A stretch of 64,000 bases of DNA. It comes from Stenocarpella maydis. Lineage: Eukaryota > Ascomycota > Sordariomycetes > Diaporthales > Diaporthaceae. The notes under the pieces were generated by a model that did no database searches, had not been told where the DNA came from, and was given only the letters and a program-made list of their open reading frames with translations. Of the stretch, positions 14,616 to 25,811 are shown in pieces. Location of the stretch: NCBI GenBank assembly GCA_002270565.1, contig NQMI01000092.1:1-64000 (forward strand), in the 5' to 3' direction. The translations under genes and the position numbers were made by a program. The stretch's first letter is position 1, and every line of letters begins with the position of its first letter.

Positions 14616-16147
14616 ATGGGTGCGATACTTCGTTTTGCTCTCTGGAGCATTGGGTGAGGGCCCCACGCCGTTCTGGCACCCGAGATCTCGGACCTGTCGA
14701 GACATGACTGACACACGGAATCAGGGCATTACAGGTTCTCGGCTATGAGGGCAGAAACCCCCAGCCCAAGAACATCAAGCACAGGCAGTACCAGTACATC
14801 ACGACTGTCACAGAGACAGTAGTGGTGAAAGACCCTCCCGTCACGGTGACGGTCTCTGTCGAAATCCCCTGCGCCCCATCGTCGTCCAGCTCATGGCACT
14901 CGTCCTCGTCATATCCACCCGGAACCGGTACCGGCACAGGTAGTCTTTCCTCGTCGACCTCGGCACCGTACGGCAACGGTACTTCCTCAGCCACCTCTCT
15001 TCCAGGAACAGGAACAGGGTTGGTCTCTCTGTCCACCGGTATCTCGTCAACGGGCCCCATCTCAGTCTCCTCATCACAGCCTACCGGTACTGGAGGCACT
15101 GGGCTCCCTCCCCCCCAGCATACATCTGGGATTTATACCAACGTATCGTCCTCCGTCGAACCCACCTGGACGTCGACCTCATCAGTGTTTCCTACGAACT
15201 CGTCAGCCACGGCACCGACCGCCCCTCCGGGCACAGGCACCAGCGGCACTGGCACAGGCACTGGCTATCCAGGTGTCTCAAGCTCCTCCGGTGGGGTCTA
15301 CCCCAACACGACAACGCCGCTGACCTGGCCCACGTCCGGCTGGTCTGCCACGGGCTCGGCTTCTTCCTCTTCGCCTACCTCGAACACCACGTGGGTTCCT
15401 TGTGGGTATGGCGACGACGACTGCGGTTCGACCATAACGTCGACCCTCACACGGAGTTCGACAGTCACGTTTAACCCTAACTCGACCGTCACATCAGTCG
15501 AGCCAATTATGGGCTCGAGTACAGGTGCTGTGTCGACCTCCAACAGCACTTCCACGCACAGCACCACGTCTGCTCCGTTGTCAACAGGTGGCACCAGGAG
15601 TGATACCCTTTCCTCGGCCACCACTAGTGGACCTTATGGCAACTCTTCAACCAGCGCATCAAGCGAGATGATAACGAGCACGCCCAGCCTCTCGATGTCG
15701 TCCAGTGGCAGCAGCAGCACCAAGGATGGTTACTCCTCGACGGCCGTGACCAGTGGTGTCAGTACCCCGGGCAGCCTTAGCTCCTCCGCGGTGAGCAACA
15801 GCACGGCCGCGGCGACTACTTCCTCCTCCGGCCCATCGTCACTCAGCAGCTCATCCTCGCGGGGTCCTAACACCCCACCTGGGTCCTCCCAGCCCACCGT
15901 GGTGCCATCAAGCTCGGCGACTCTGCAGACCAAGACATCCTCGACATCCGCGACGTATAGTACGCCAACATGGACCCCGCCGTCTTACGGCGGAGGCGGG
16001 GATGGTTCTGGCGGCGAGGACGGCGAGGACGACGGCGGATATTCCTGGCCATTTCCCTGGGGCAAGCCATGGTGGAGGGCCGAGCCGCGGTCCGCCGGGG
16101 ATGACCACGAACACGCAGAGCACAAGAGGTGGTACATGAGCTGGTAG
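14616..16147 (+). CDS. Secreted Ser/Thr-rich cell-surface-type protein
   Basis: Two exons, 14616-14653 and 14725-16147, separated by a 71-bp intron (GTGAGG donor, CTGAC branch site, CAG acceptor), give 486 residues. The short first exon plus the start of exon 2 form a signal peptide: MGAILRFALWSIG then ALQVLG, cleavage probably near residue 19. The long frame alone would start at an internal ATG and lose it. After a conserved-looking VTETVVV/VTVTVSVEIPC stretch the protein is mostly Ser, Thr, Gly and Pro with TGTG repeats and many N-x-S/T sites. There is a small Cys-containing patch (PCGYGDDDC) near the middle. The end is Gly/Asp-rich, then WPFPWGKPWW, and is polar: there is no hydrophobic GPI tail, so it is probably secreted or wall-retained. 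Function unknown; cell wall/adhesin-like is an inference from composition. Confidence 0.8.
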
Positions 16148-17294
16148 AGACGAAACCAAGCACCCTCAGTCGGCTCCTGCTCCGTGCTGAGGTCTGGCTG
16201 CCGCGGGGTAAACCAGAGGGCGGGTCACCGGGACGGATTCATTTCTTGACACTCCTTTGCCCTCTTTGAATGCTGTACATCCTGTTTCGAGCTCGGGCGT
16301 CGACCACCGCGCGATTTCCTAGATTCATAGTGTAACAAACACCACTTGTTTGACTTGACCGTTGCCCTCTATGGCAGTCAATATAATTCATCTCATTGCT
16401 AGGTTGCCTACTCCGCTGTCATAGGCCTGTCGAGTACCTCGCCCGCGTTGGAGATTGCACGTGCGCCGGCGCCGAACCGTAAGAACCTGTGAACGTAGGG
16501 GAGTGTGCATAACAGGTTCCCCTGCCCGATGACAAACATAATAGCTGTACAGCTCATCTCGTCCATCCGTGCAACTGTCGAGTGCGGATTAGAAAAGACC
16601 TTGATAGGCAAAGGGGGCTCTTAGATGACGACACAGTCCCGCGAGGCCCTGCCACAATGTGAAGAGGGGGAATATGTGGTCGGCCAAGGCGGACATACAT
16701 ATGCGGGGGCAAAACAGCCCTCTTCATATCACAAGAGCTAACACAGCTCAGATTACCCCGGTGTGGCCCGGCCTTGTCCCTTGGACGGACGACTATCGCC
16801 CCACTTTTTCGTGGAAACATCTTTCTACATATCCTTTCTTGCCCGGACCGAGTATTATCGCTCCACCCGTGTCATGATAACTTGAGCGTGCCCCGTCCAG
16901 TGACTTTTTTTTTGGGGGGGGGGGTGTTTTTTTTTTATTTTTTTTTTTATTAGATACCAGGAGATTGAGACATGGCTGTGAGCTTCTCTCACAAGGCCTG
17001 AAGCGTACATGGGTTTTGCACTCTGTTGACTCCAATGCGCCGGATCCCGCGCGACTGGGCTCACAAGAGGTGGTGTGTCGCCGAAGAGAACACTCCCCCA
17101 AGTCGGGTACGTCATCTGCATCTGGGTATACACTATCCCACATCATAGCCGTATGTAGCTCTTCATGGCGACCGGGAATTGAGTGAACAGCGTGCTGTTC
17201 AATGGCGTACCCTTCCGCATCGGGCCATGTGAGATCAGAATCGCTTGGCCATCGACTGTCAAAAGTATTTGCTTATCGTGAGACCGGGCTCGTA
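16148..17294. other. Intergenic region between convergent genes
   Basis: Shared 3' region of the Ser/Thr-rich gene and the NAD kinase, which face each other. No convincing coding sequence. It contains a low-complexity T/G tract at 16905-16950. Confidence 0.6.
16905..16950. repeat. Homopolymer tract T9-G11-T-G-T10-A-T11
   Basis: Alternating runs of T and G (T at 16905-16913, G at 16914-16924, then T runs broken by single bases). It resembles, in complement, the A-run/C-run at 11685-11831. Length calls here are error-prone. Confidence 0.9.
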
Positions 17295-18656
17295 TCATCC
17301 GTCTGGGTTGCCAAACGGGTAGTTGAATTTTAAGAGGCCATTCAAACCACCAACCCACCCGTCGTCATCGTCGTCATCGTCGCCGTCACCATCAGTTGAC
17401 TGCCGCCCCTTATGCAGGTCTCTGATGACGCAGGGTACGCCGCCCAGCCAGTTGCCATCGTCCTGCTTGGTGATGGTCTCACCCTGGATCCGTATCTCCA
17501 TGCCCGGGCTCGCACCGGTCCGCCTCTTGCCATCGATACTAACCTCGAGCTCACGGCCTCGGTTCCGTTCGCTGAGCCGGAGGACGACCTTGGTGTCCAG
17601 CGGGAGGACCAGCGGCCTGAAGCTCAGGCTTCTGGGGCAGATGGGAGTGATGAGGAGCGAGCCGACCAGCGGGTGAACGATGGCGCCACCGGCGCTGAGG
17701 GAGTAGGCGGTAGAGCCCGTGGGGGTGCTGACGAGGATGCCGTCGCAGATTGCCTCGGTCAGGAAGTGGTTGTTGACGTACACGTCGATCATGGCGAGGT
17801 GAGGCTGCCCGCCGCGGTGGAGCAACAGCTCATTGACGGCGTGGAAGGTCGGGGGGGCCTTGACTGGCGGGACCCAGTCGGGGTTGCCAAGGGCGGCCTC
17901 TTGCTCAGCACTCAGGGGCATGAGGCGGAGCCTCTGGTGGGCCTCTGCAGTGGAGGTAGGCATCAGCAGGCCGTTGATATTCTTGCCCTCGTCGTCGTAG
18001 ACGCCGACCTTGAGACGGTGGCGCAGAAGGATCTTTGGGCGGGCGGCGGGACTGGACCTGCCGCTGGTGTAGACCCTGGTCCAGGCGTCCTTGTACTCGG
18101 CAAACTTCCACTCGCCCAGGAAACCAAGGGTGCCCATACTGAAGGACAGGATGGGAGGCACAGTCGAGTTGAGGGAGAAGAGGCTGGCGGCGCGCAGGAT
18201 GGTTCCGTCGCCGCCGAGGGTGGTGACCAGGTCGATCTTGTTTGGGAAATGGGTGGCGGGGTCGCTGCGGGAGGGGGTATAGACGGGGAAGGGCAGGAGG
18301 TTGTGGACACGGGCGGCGATGCGGTTCTCGAAGACGATATTGATGTCCGGGTAGTTATCGTGCAGGTGCTGAGCGAAGCGGACAGCGTCCTGGACGACCT
18401 TTGGGGCGTGCAGCTTGGGGATGAGGAGGATATTGCGCGGGGGCTGCTGCCAGTGGAGGTTGAGTAAGCCCACCGAGGTCTCATGGTACAAGGGGCCGAT
18501 CCTGTCCGGAAGGACGGCGACATCTCGAATCTCGCGCAACGGGGCCGAGGCCGAGAAGGGCCGGAAGCGGAGGCGGAGGGGGTCAGAGGTACGGGGCAAG
18601 AGTGGCGCAAGTGGCCGCGTGCGTGGCGGTGGTAGCAGTCGTGAGGGCCTGCTCAT
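17295..18656 (-). CDS. NAD/NADH kinase, probably mitochondrial (Pos5-type)
   Basis: Single-exon frame of 453 residues from the ATG at 18656. The open frame extends further upstream but is low-complexity and not kinase-like. It phosphorylates NAD(H) with ATP to give NADP(H). Family signatures are all present: GGDGT at 148-152 preceded by hydrophobic LVTTL, the NE pair at 275-276, and DGILVSTPTGSTAYSLSAGG at 305-324. The N-terminus is rich in Arg, Ser and Pro with few acids (RLRFRPFSASAPL near 28-40), a typical mitochondrial presequence, and the length is close to yeast Pos5 (414). An unusual acidic run of Asp (about 423-432) precedes the C-terminus. Divergent from the acyltransferase at 19765. 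Cytosolic Utr1-type is the alternative, but the N-terminus argues against it. Confidence 0.93.
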   Translation of the reverse strand: MSRPSRLLPPPRTRPLAPLLPRTSDPLRLRFRPFSASAPLREIRDVAVLPDRIGPLYHETSVGLLNLHWQQPPRNILLIPKLHAPKVVQDAVRFAQHLHDNYPDINIVFENRIAARVHNLLPFPVYTPSRSDPATHFPNKIDLVTTLGGDGTILRAASLFSLNSTVPPILSFSMGTLGFLGEWKFAEYKDAWTRVYTSGRSSPAARPKILLRHRLKVGVYDDEGKNINGLLMPTSTAEAHQRLRLMPLSAEQEAALGNPDWVPPVKAPPTFHAVNELLLHRGGQPHLAMIDVYVNNHFLTEAICDGILVSTPTGSTAYSLSAGGAIVHPLVGSLLITPICPRSLSFRPLVLPLDTKVVLRLSERNRGRELEVSIDGKRRTGASPGMEIRIQGETITKQDDGNWLGGVPCVIRDLHKGRQSTDGDGDDDDDDDGWVGGLNGLLKFNYPFGNPDG

Positions 18657-19764
18657 TGTGTCGCTACTGTCGTGGCCGTGGCCAGCCGGGAAAGCCCAGG
18701 AGCAGGCGCGGGAGTTGGAGCACGAGGGCGAGGGCGATGGCGGCTCTCGTGGCGGTTGGGGTTGCAGGTGGGAGGAGGAGGAGGATGCGACATTTCGAGT
18801 AGCAGCACCAGCAGCTATGGGATGTCTCGCGTGCGTGAGGCGGGCTAACAGAAACGGGAGGGCGTGCTGCCCACGGTGGTGAAGTCGGCGGGGACGGGCA
18901 TGGTGTTGCAGCGGCAGAAGTGCTGAGGAGGAGAGGAGGAGAGGGGAAGTCGAGGCTAGGTGGTTGTAACGCCCAAGGGTTGTGTGGGTGACTGACTCCA
19001 ACGAGGAGAAGGCTTCAAAGTTCCGAGTTGGAGAAAGTCTTGGAGTGCAGCCCGCCGAGTGCGGCGCCGATGCGGGTGGGCTTCTGCTAGTGTGGGTACC
19101 GCGTGGGTACCGCGTGGGCACCAGAGGGCCTCGCAAAAGACAGCTATCGGGCTAACTCATGCACCCCTGTGGCAGGCCCAAGCTCTCGTGGAGGGGTCGA
19201 GCACATGCAGTGGGCCCTCTCCATCCCAGACGGGCGTCTTGGCCGGAGATCGCGGAGCTCTGGACTCTGACATCAAACACACATGCGTGCAGCTTGAGGG
19301 AGGCTTGCGGCCATGTGATGTGGTCCGCCTGATGAGCTCCATCCAACCTTGCCCAACCTTGCCTGACTTGTTGTGCAGCTGCGAACTGAGGCAGAAATGC
19401 CCCCTTCCGTCATTAGTCGTCTCGTCAACGCCCTACTGATTGATTGATACCTGGCTGGTCTAAGAACAATAGGCTGGACTCTGTGCCTGCTGGACTAGGT
19501 CGCATCGTCGTCCGTCCTCTGTCCCAGTCGCACTTCTCACCCGCCCCCTCCACGCCTCGACGCCTCCACCATTGGGGCACGCGACCACGCGACCACGCCA
19601 TATTCTTGTGCGCCCCCGAGCAGTCGCAGTCGCAGTCGCAGTCGCAGTCGCAGTCGCAATCCCAGTCCTGTGCACCGAGGCTCTCTCCCCAGCTACTTAA
19701 CCAGCTTCGCTTCGCCTCAGCTCGCAATCCACCCCACGCCACCACCCCTCGCCCATCCTCCATC
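18657..19764. promoter_or_regulatory. Divergent promoter region, NAD kinase / acyltransferase
   Basis: About 1.1 kb between two divergent start codons. It contains six perfect CAGTCG hexamers (19621-19656) about 110 bp before the acyltransferase ATG, followed by pyrimidine-rich leader sequence. No TATA box is obvious. Long frames here are extensions or shadows of the neighbouring genes. Confidence 0.5.
19621..19656 (+). repeat. CAGTCG hexamer microsatellite (6 units)
   Basis: Six uninterrupted CAGTCG units in the likely 5' leader of the acyltransferase gene, followed by degenerate CAATCC. A perfect hexamer array is prone to length change and could alter the leader. Confidence 0.95.
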
Positions 19765-21227
19765 ATGGCAGCCCAACTGCGCAAGAGGCCCGTCGCCACG
19801 CCCGACGAGGCCGACGAGATACCGGCCCCGGAACTTGCGCCAGCCTCGGCCGACAGGCACCGCGCTCCAGACGTCGCACATCCCTCCGGCAAGAGGAAGA
19901 AGAGCCATATCATGCAGTGGCTGAGGGGCCTCTCTTTTGCCGCTTACTTCCTGGGCTGCTGCGTCGCGTATGTATTGTCTATCCCTAGCCTCTCCTCCCC
20001 CCCCCCTGCCTGCCTGGGGGCTGACATGTCCCTTCTCACCGCGCCAGCATCAACATCACACAGTTCATTGGCGCCCCGCTCTACATAATCAGCCGTGATG
20101 TCTATTACGCATACATGGCCCTCACCAAGGAGTCCTTCGGCCTCTTGATCACCACTATGACAAAGATCTGGGGCCCCACGACCATACGCATAAGCGGCGA
20201 TCACTCTGTCGCCGGCCAGATCACGCGAACCCCCGACGGCCGCGTCCAGTTCGCCTTTCCCGAGCGCATCGTCATGATTGCAAACCACCAGATCTACACC
20301 GACTGGCTGTACCTGTGGTGGGTCGCCTACGCCAACATGCCACAGATGCACGGCTACATCTACATCATTCTCAAGGAGTCCCTCAAGTACATCCCCGTCA
20401 TCGGCACCGGCATGATGTTCTACGGCTTCATCTTCATGTCCCGCAAGATGGCCGTCGACCAGCCCAGGATGGCCTACCGCCTCAACAAGCTCAGGACCGC
20501 CCACACCGCCCCCGACGGCTCCTCCTTCCTCAACCCCATGTGGCTCCTCCTCTTCCCCGAGGGCACAAACTTGTCAGGTAACGGCAGAGACAAGTCGGCC
20601 AGGTGGGCCGAAAAGGCCGGCGTCAGGGACTGCAAGCACCAACTGCTGCCCCGGAGTACCGGCATGTACTTTGTGCTCAAGGAGCTGAGGGGCTCCGTGG
20701 AATACGTCTATGACTGTACGGTTGCCTACGAGGGGATCCCGTGAGTCTGCCACCCCTCTTCTGGTCTCCCACCCCTGCGGGCCTACGTCAAAGAGGTTCT
20801 GTGCTGGGTCACTAACGTCTTCTTTCCCGCTTCAAACAGCCGCGGGAGGTACGGCGAGGAGTTCTTCAGCCTGTCCAGTACCTACTTCCAGGGTCAGGCG
20901 CCTAAGTCCGTCAACTTTTATTGGCGCCGCTTCCGTGTCGATGAGATGCCGCTGGACGAACCCGAAAAGTTCGAAACATGGCTACGGGAGAGATGGTACG
21001 AGAAGGACGAGCTCTTGGAGACTTACACAACCACGGGCCGCTTCCCACCGCTGCCCACAGAGCCCGGCAAGGCCAACACAGAGGTGCCCGACTTTATCGA
21101 GACCGAGGTGAGGACAAAGTATTGGTGGGAGTTCCTCAGGATATTTGTCGTTCTCGGCATCTTCGGCCTCCTGGGCAACCTGGTTGTAAAGTTTTGGCAT
21201 AGGATGTCGTGGGCTGTTCCTTCATGA
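19765..21227 (+). CDS. Membrane lysophospholipid/glycerol-phosphate acyltransferase (PlsC/LPLAT family)
   Basis: Three exons, 19765-19967, 20048-20740 and 20840-21227, give 427 residues. The introns (80 and 99 bp, GTATGT and GTGAGT donors) restore one frame. Family: 1-acyl-sn-glycerol-3-phosphate acyltransferase fold, closest in style to the LCLAT1/AGPAT5 and yeast Cst26/Mum3 branch. Motif I is NHQIYTD at 147-153 (catalytic H-x4-D) and motif III is FPEGT at 237-241. The N-terminus has a hydrophilic, basic head (KRKK at 43-46), then a membrane segment around 54-75. A second strong membrane segment lies near the C-terminus (FLRIFVVLGIFGLLGNLVV). This fits an ER or mitochondrial-outer-membrane enzyme that re-acylates lysophospholipids. 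Exact substrate not decidable from sequence. Confidence 0.9.
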
Positions 21228-22413
21228 TTCTTGTCACAGCAACTTCATGCGAGCCACGACAACAACGCGTTGATGATGGAGGGGTCATGTACGCTACGCC
21301 CGGGTCGGCGGGCGTGCCACATGGGTTACTGGAGTTCTGTGGGCTGATATTGGAAAGAGGCTATAGGTAGGACACACTGCTGTTGGTCGTTGTTGGGATA
21401 CCACTTTTTCATGTCATTCTGAATCGCTGCTCAAGCATCCTGCACAACAAGAGCATCACACGTTCCGGTTAATCTGGTTTCATTGATCAAGTCAAGGATA
21501 TGCCTGCAATATGAATACTCGGCTTCTCCCGGGCCAGCCGTATAAATTCCCGAGCTTCGGGTGTGAGCTTCTGGGTTTCACAGTGCGGATTTCGGGGACC
21601 TGCCCCCAGACCCACATGGCCACTGACGGGTGAGGCGTGGACGGGTTGACGAAGACCAACCGCGATAAAACGCTGTAGATGCGGTTGCTGCGCGGGAGAC
21701 GGTAACTATGAGTTAGCCTGTGTAGCAGATCTGACGTCTCTACCGTAACTATCACATCAGCCTGGCAAGAAGAACCTTCCAATGGCGAGGTTGGGGCTTG
21801 TACACGGAGACAAGACGGGTACAGCATTGAGGGAAAGGGAATATCCATGCACTATCAGGCTGATTCTTCATCGGAGCTGCACTGATCCCACCATGTATTC
21901 AAGAGTTTAATTATAAAGCACACCCTAGAAACTAGTTTAAATATCTATATGTACATAGTCTTACTTGGTTAAAAGTGCAAAAGACTCTTCACTGCAATGT
22001 GACCATAGTTGCTCGCATTGAATGAACTTGATCGGAGAACCATTTATACACTTGTGTAATTTCTTTTCAGGACTTATCCGGTGTAGGAAAGTAAAATGTT
22101 TATATTAAGAAGGGAGGAACAAGGCACCCAAAATGTTGCAGACTACAGGGCAGTTGATTGAGACGCTTTTTTTGAGATCAAGTCAGCCTGGTGGCATGCT
22201 CGCCCGGGTATCAGCTCCGCCTGTTGAGACCATGCATTATTATGCGCCTTTGCCCATAATCGCACAAAAAGAACACAGAAGAAAACTCGTCGACCATTTC
22301 ATATAGGAAGCCAGAATGAGCACTTAGCGTGTTTGTATACATCTGACAACAGAGAAGCAAGAAAGGGAAGAAGGGAAAAAAAGGTCTGAACTTCATATGT
22401 TGTGTTCCGTCCC
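21228..22413. other. Intergenic region between convergent genes
   Basis: About 1.2 kb of 3' flanking sequence for the acyltransferase (plus) and the RGS-LOV gene (minus). Moderately AT-rich around 21900-22130. No coding sequence or structured RNA recognised. Confidence 0.6.
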
Positions 22414-25309
22414 CTACCCCATCAGGGGAACGACAGTGACTACCACCCAGTACACTGCAGCCTTTTCATCTTTCAGCGGTGTCCAGTGACAGACAAACTT
22501 CTCGTCGCCCCTAAAGACAGCCGAGCGGCGCGTCTGCAACCGCAACTCGGTACTGACAGGCATGCCGGCCCGGATGGCATTGCGCACCCTCGTCTTGTAC
22601 TCTGACTGCTTGGCCATCATGTTGAGGCTGAAGAACCTGAACACGTCGGTGCCTGCGATCATGCTGCCGGTCATGTTGGCCGGGTTCAGCATCTTGACGA
22701 CGCCTTCCGAGTGAAACTCGATAACGAAGTTGCTGGTGCGGACGACGAGGTACTTTGGGGGGGCGAGTCAGCATACGCGAACTGGGCGAGAGCCAGAAGC
22801 GGTGGGCACAGCGGCTGGGCTACTGCTTACCTTGGAATACGCCGTGTAGAACTCCCTCATCTGCGAGTCGAGGTCTTGTCCCTCCATGCGCCCCAACACG
22901 CCATTTTCCATGCCGGCATCCATCTGTGGTACGGGGGCATTGTGGTGTCCGTTCTGGCGCACGCCCAGGGCCCTGAGGATGGCCTTGCGCGCAGATGGCC
23001 TTGTGCTCTGCGGGTTCGCAGGGGATGGCTTGTTGTTCGCCTCAGCCGCGTCTGCATCGTCCGTGATAGATGTTGACAGAATCTTCAGGACGTCAACCTT
23101 GCTGTGGATAGTCGTAGAGCAGTTCACCTGGCCACCAATGAAGAACTCGACCTTGCCTCGCTGGTTATAAAGCGGTGCTGTGACGGACTTGAGGTTAGAT
23201 ACCAAAGCGGTCTCCAAGCTTGTACCGGGGCATTGCTCGGCATGGCGGTGGGTAAGCTCGTGCTCAACTCACCGACATATAGCAGGTTCCAGAAGGGGTC
23301 GCCGTTTTTCTTGTAGTTGAGCAATAGTTCGACGGATTCCCTTTCGTCCGCGATCGCAGCCTTGAGGCGCTGCACCGGCTGCCTATCCGTGTGAGCCCCT
23401 TGGAGGAAGCGGCAGTTGCGTGGAACACTGAGATACCCGAGGTTAATACTGACAGCAACAGTGGGGGGGAGGGCTTATTTGGGCGCGCCCCTGGACTAGA
23501 AGTTTGGTTAGAGAATCTGCTCACATCTCGTCACGCGAATACCCAGTGGTTTTGACGAAGCCATCCGAGGCGAAAACGATCGGGCTATGGGCATGTCAGT
23601 TCCACGCTGTCTGGCCGAAATCAACATGGAGAAACCCACTTGTCAGCGACTCGGGGGTTTGTCAAACAGAAGCAGTCACCAAGCCCCTGGTACTTGAATC
23701 TGTCGGTCGCCAGGGCCCTGTCTGCGCTCAGGGCCATCTGGTGCCTCACAAAGCGTGGGTAGACGTCCTGGAAGACCAGGGTCTCGATCTGGTCCTGCAA
23801 CCCGGTGAAGACCGTCTCCATGGCGGGGAAGGCGCTGGAGATGAGTGTCTTCATCTCCTTGTGGGTTGTCTTCAGCAGGCTCCCATTGACGTTTATCTGG
23901 TACGGCGAGTCAGGGCTGATGAATTGCTTATGGATAAATGCCATCTGGCCGGCGAGGTTGTTCAGCGTGGCCCTGTACTCGTCGACCTTGGACAGGAACT
24001 CGATGTTCTCGGAACAGAGGCGGCTCTCGCTGAACTTCTGCAGCTGGTAGGCAGTCGTGGGGTTGTGCAGGACCACCCGGAAGATGTCGGAGCTGAAGAA
24101 GTCGGGCATGCTCCGCGAGGCGGAGCTCTTGGCGGTCCGGTCCGAGATGGAGTTTCGGACTGAGCGGGCAGACATGTCGCTGTATCTCCGCCGCATGACG
24201 GGGCCGCCCGGGGCCATGTCGTGCGCGGAGTGGCTGGTGCCGTTTCTGAGAGCGGAGTAGTCTTTGTACATGCCATCGTCGACACTCCGGTACGCCTTCT
24301 GGTGCACCGGGCGCTGCGGGGCGGGCGGGATGATGGCGTCAACCAGGGGCTTCTTGGACTCGGCATCCTGGTACATCTGGAGGTGGTCGAGGATGGGCGT
24401 CCTCAGGCCCTTGTAGTCGCGGGGGAGGGTCGCCGTCCTGGGGCGGGGGGCACGAGAACCCCGCGATGTGTTGCTGGAGATGCTGTCGGCCCTGCCCTCC
24501 CTCTTCCACAGCCTGGAGTTGTTGTGGGCCAAAGGAGGCCCCCGTCTAGCCTCATGAGTGTACGGCAGCCGCGATTGCTGCGGGAACCGGTCATCCAGGT
24601 CGTAGTGGCCGTCCCCGAAACCACCATCCTCGTGGTCATCATCCGTCTCATCCTCGTCATCGTCTGCGAAGTCGTCGTACACGATCCTCCGGATGTTCTG
24701 GGCCGGCCTGTGCGCAATCGGCGGTGGTGTTGCAGAAGATGGCGCGGGCGGCGACCCCGGGCCATTGTGCACCATGTGCTCGACGTCGCCTGTCATGACT
24801 GGGTGCTGGGGGCGTGGCTCCCCGAGCTCCGGGAGGGGCTTACCCACGCCGGACGGGACGCCCACGCTGCCACTGCCGGGGCGTGATGAGTGCCTGAGGG
24901 GCACGTCAACGGACCCAAACGTGTCTGAGCCGTTCCTGGCGTGGCGTGGCGAGGACTTGCCCGAGGCCACTTGTCCAGCACGAGAGCCAACCCTGCTGCG
25001 CGGCAGCTCGGCCGGGTCCACGTCGCCCCGGGGTTCGGCCATGCGGTCCAGGACTGTGTCGTCGCAGTCGTTGAGCCTCAGGGGCCTGGACGGGGAGAGA
25101 CCGCCGTTGAGGAGGCCGTAGCTTGCGGCGCTGTCGGGGCGCGTCGGCAGGGAGCAGGCAGTGGTGACCGAGTGGAGCTCCTCCAGATCTACACTGCCGG
25201 ACTCTTCGTCCCAGTCCAGGCCGGCTATGGTGTTCCTGGCGGCACTGATGGCACCTCGGTCCGCGCGTGTGAGGATGCGGTCGAGCAGATGGTCATGGTG
25301 GCTGGTCAT
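22414..25309 (-). CDS. RGS-LOV blue-light photoreceptor
   Basis: Five exons on the minus strand: 25309-23640, 23584-23525, 23427-23273, 23177-22831, 22752-22414. All four introns are GT..AG and restore one 856-residue frame. Residues 1-395 are disordered, with an acidic patch near 211-230. An RGS domain (about 403-525) would accelerate GTP hydrolysis on a heterotrimeric G-protein alpha subunit. A LOV domain follows (about 535-665): NPIVFASDGF, then PRNCRFLQG with the flavin-adduct cysteine at 582, NYKKNGDPFWN, and the strand with the conserved Gln, FFIGGQVNCST. A second PAS-like region fills the C-terminus (LVVRTSNFVIEF onward). The architecture matches fungal RGS-LOV proteins described as directly light-regulated membrane binders (for example from Botrytis). 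The photochemical residues visible are intact, so it is probably functional. Confidence 0.93.
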
Positions 25310-25780
25310 GATGGCGGCCGTGGCGAGGGCGGGAGGAGGGGAGGGAAATACTGCCGAAGCCTGTTGTCGGCAGTCGAGCCCTCGACCGGCATGTCAACTC
25401 AATGCTCGGGTTGCATCAAGATCACGGGCGCGGTCGCGGGCGCGGGCAGCTCGGGGCTAGACAAGTCACATACGGTATGGGTGGGCAGCGCACATGGTGC
25501 AAGGGCAGGTAAGCATCTTGGAGAGCTCGTGGCCCTCACCATGCGCCCTGTCCCTGTCCCTGTCCTTGCCCGCATGCGCGTCCGATTGCTCGTCCGTCTG
25601 CCATGCTCGTCTGTGTGCCGGCCCCTGTCGACGGCATCCGGGACGAACTCCATATCCCATCCTCGCCCAGGGCCAAGGAAGGACAGGCTGGGTCTCAGAC
25701 CTCAGGCGGCGCGGGGCGAGAAGATGGGCAAGGACACGGTCCCCCCAGCCATGTAGTGTTAAGACGAGGTACACGAGAGA

Positions 25781-25811
<31 letters not shown>

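Noticed and set aside
17412..18467. A 351-codon plus-strand frame opposite the NAD kinase
   Set aside because: It is the antisense shadow of a high-GC coding exon; all conserved kinase motifs are on the minus strand and this frame has no recognisable domain.
24221..25756. Plus-strand frames of 221 and 271 codons across the RGS-LOV gene
   Set aside because: Shadows of the GC-rich, disordered N-terminal coding region on the minus strand.
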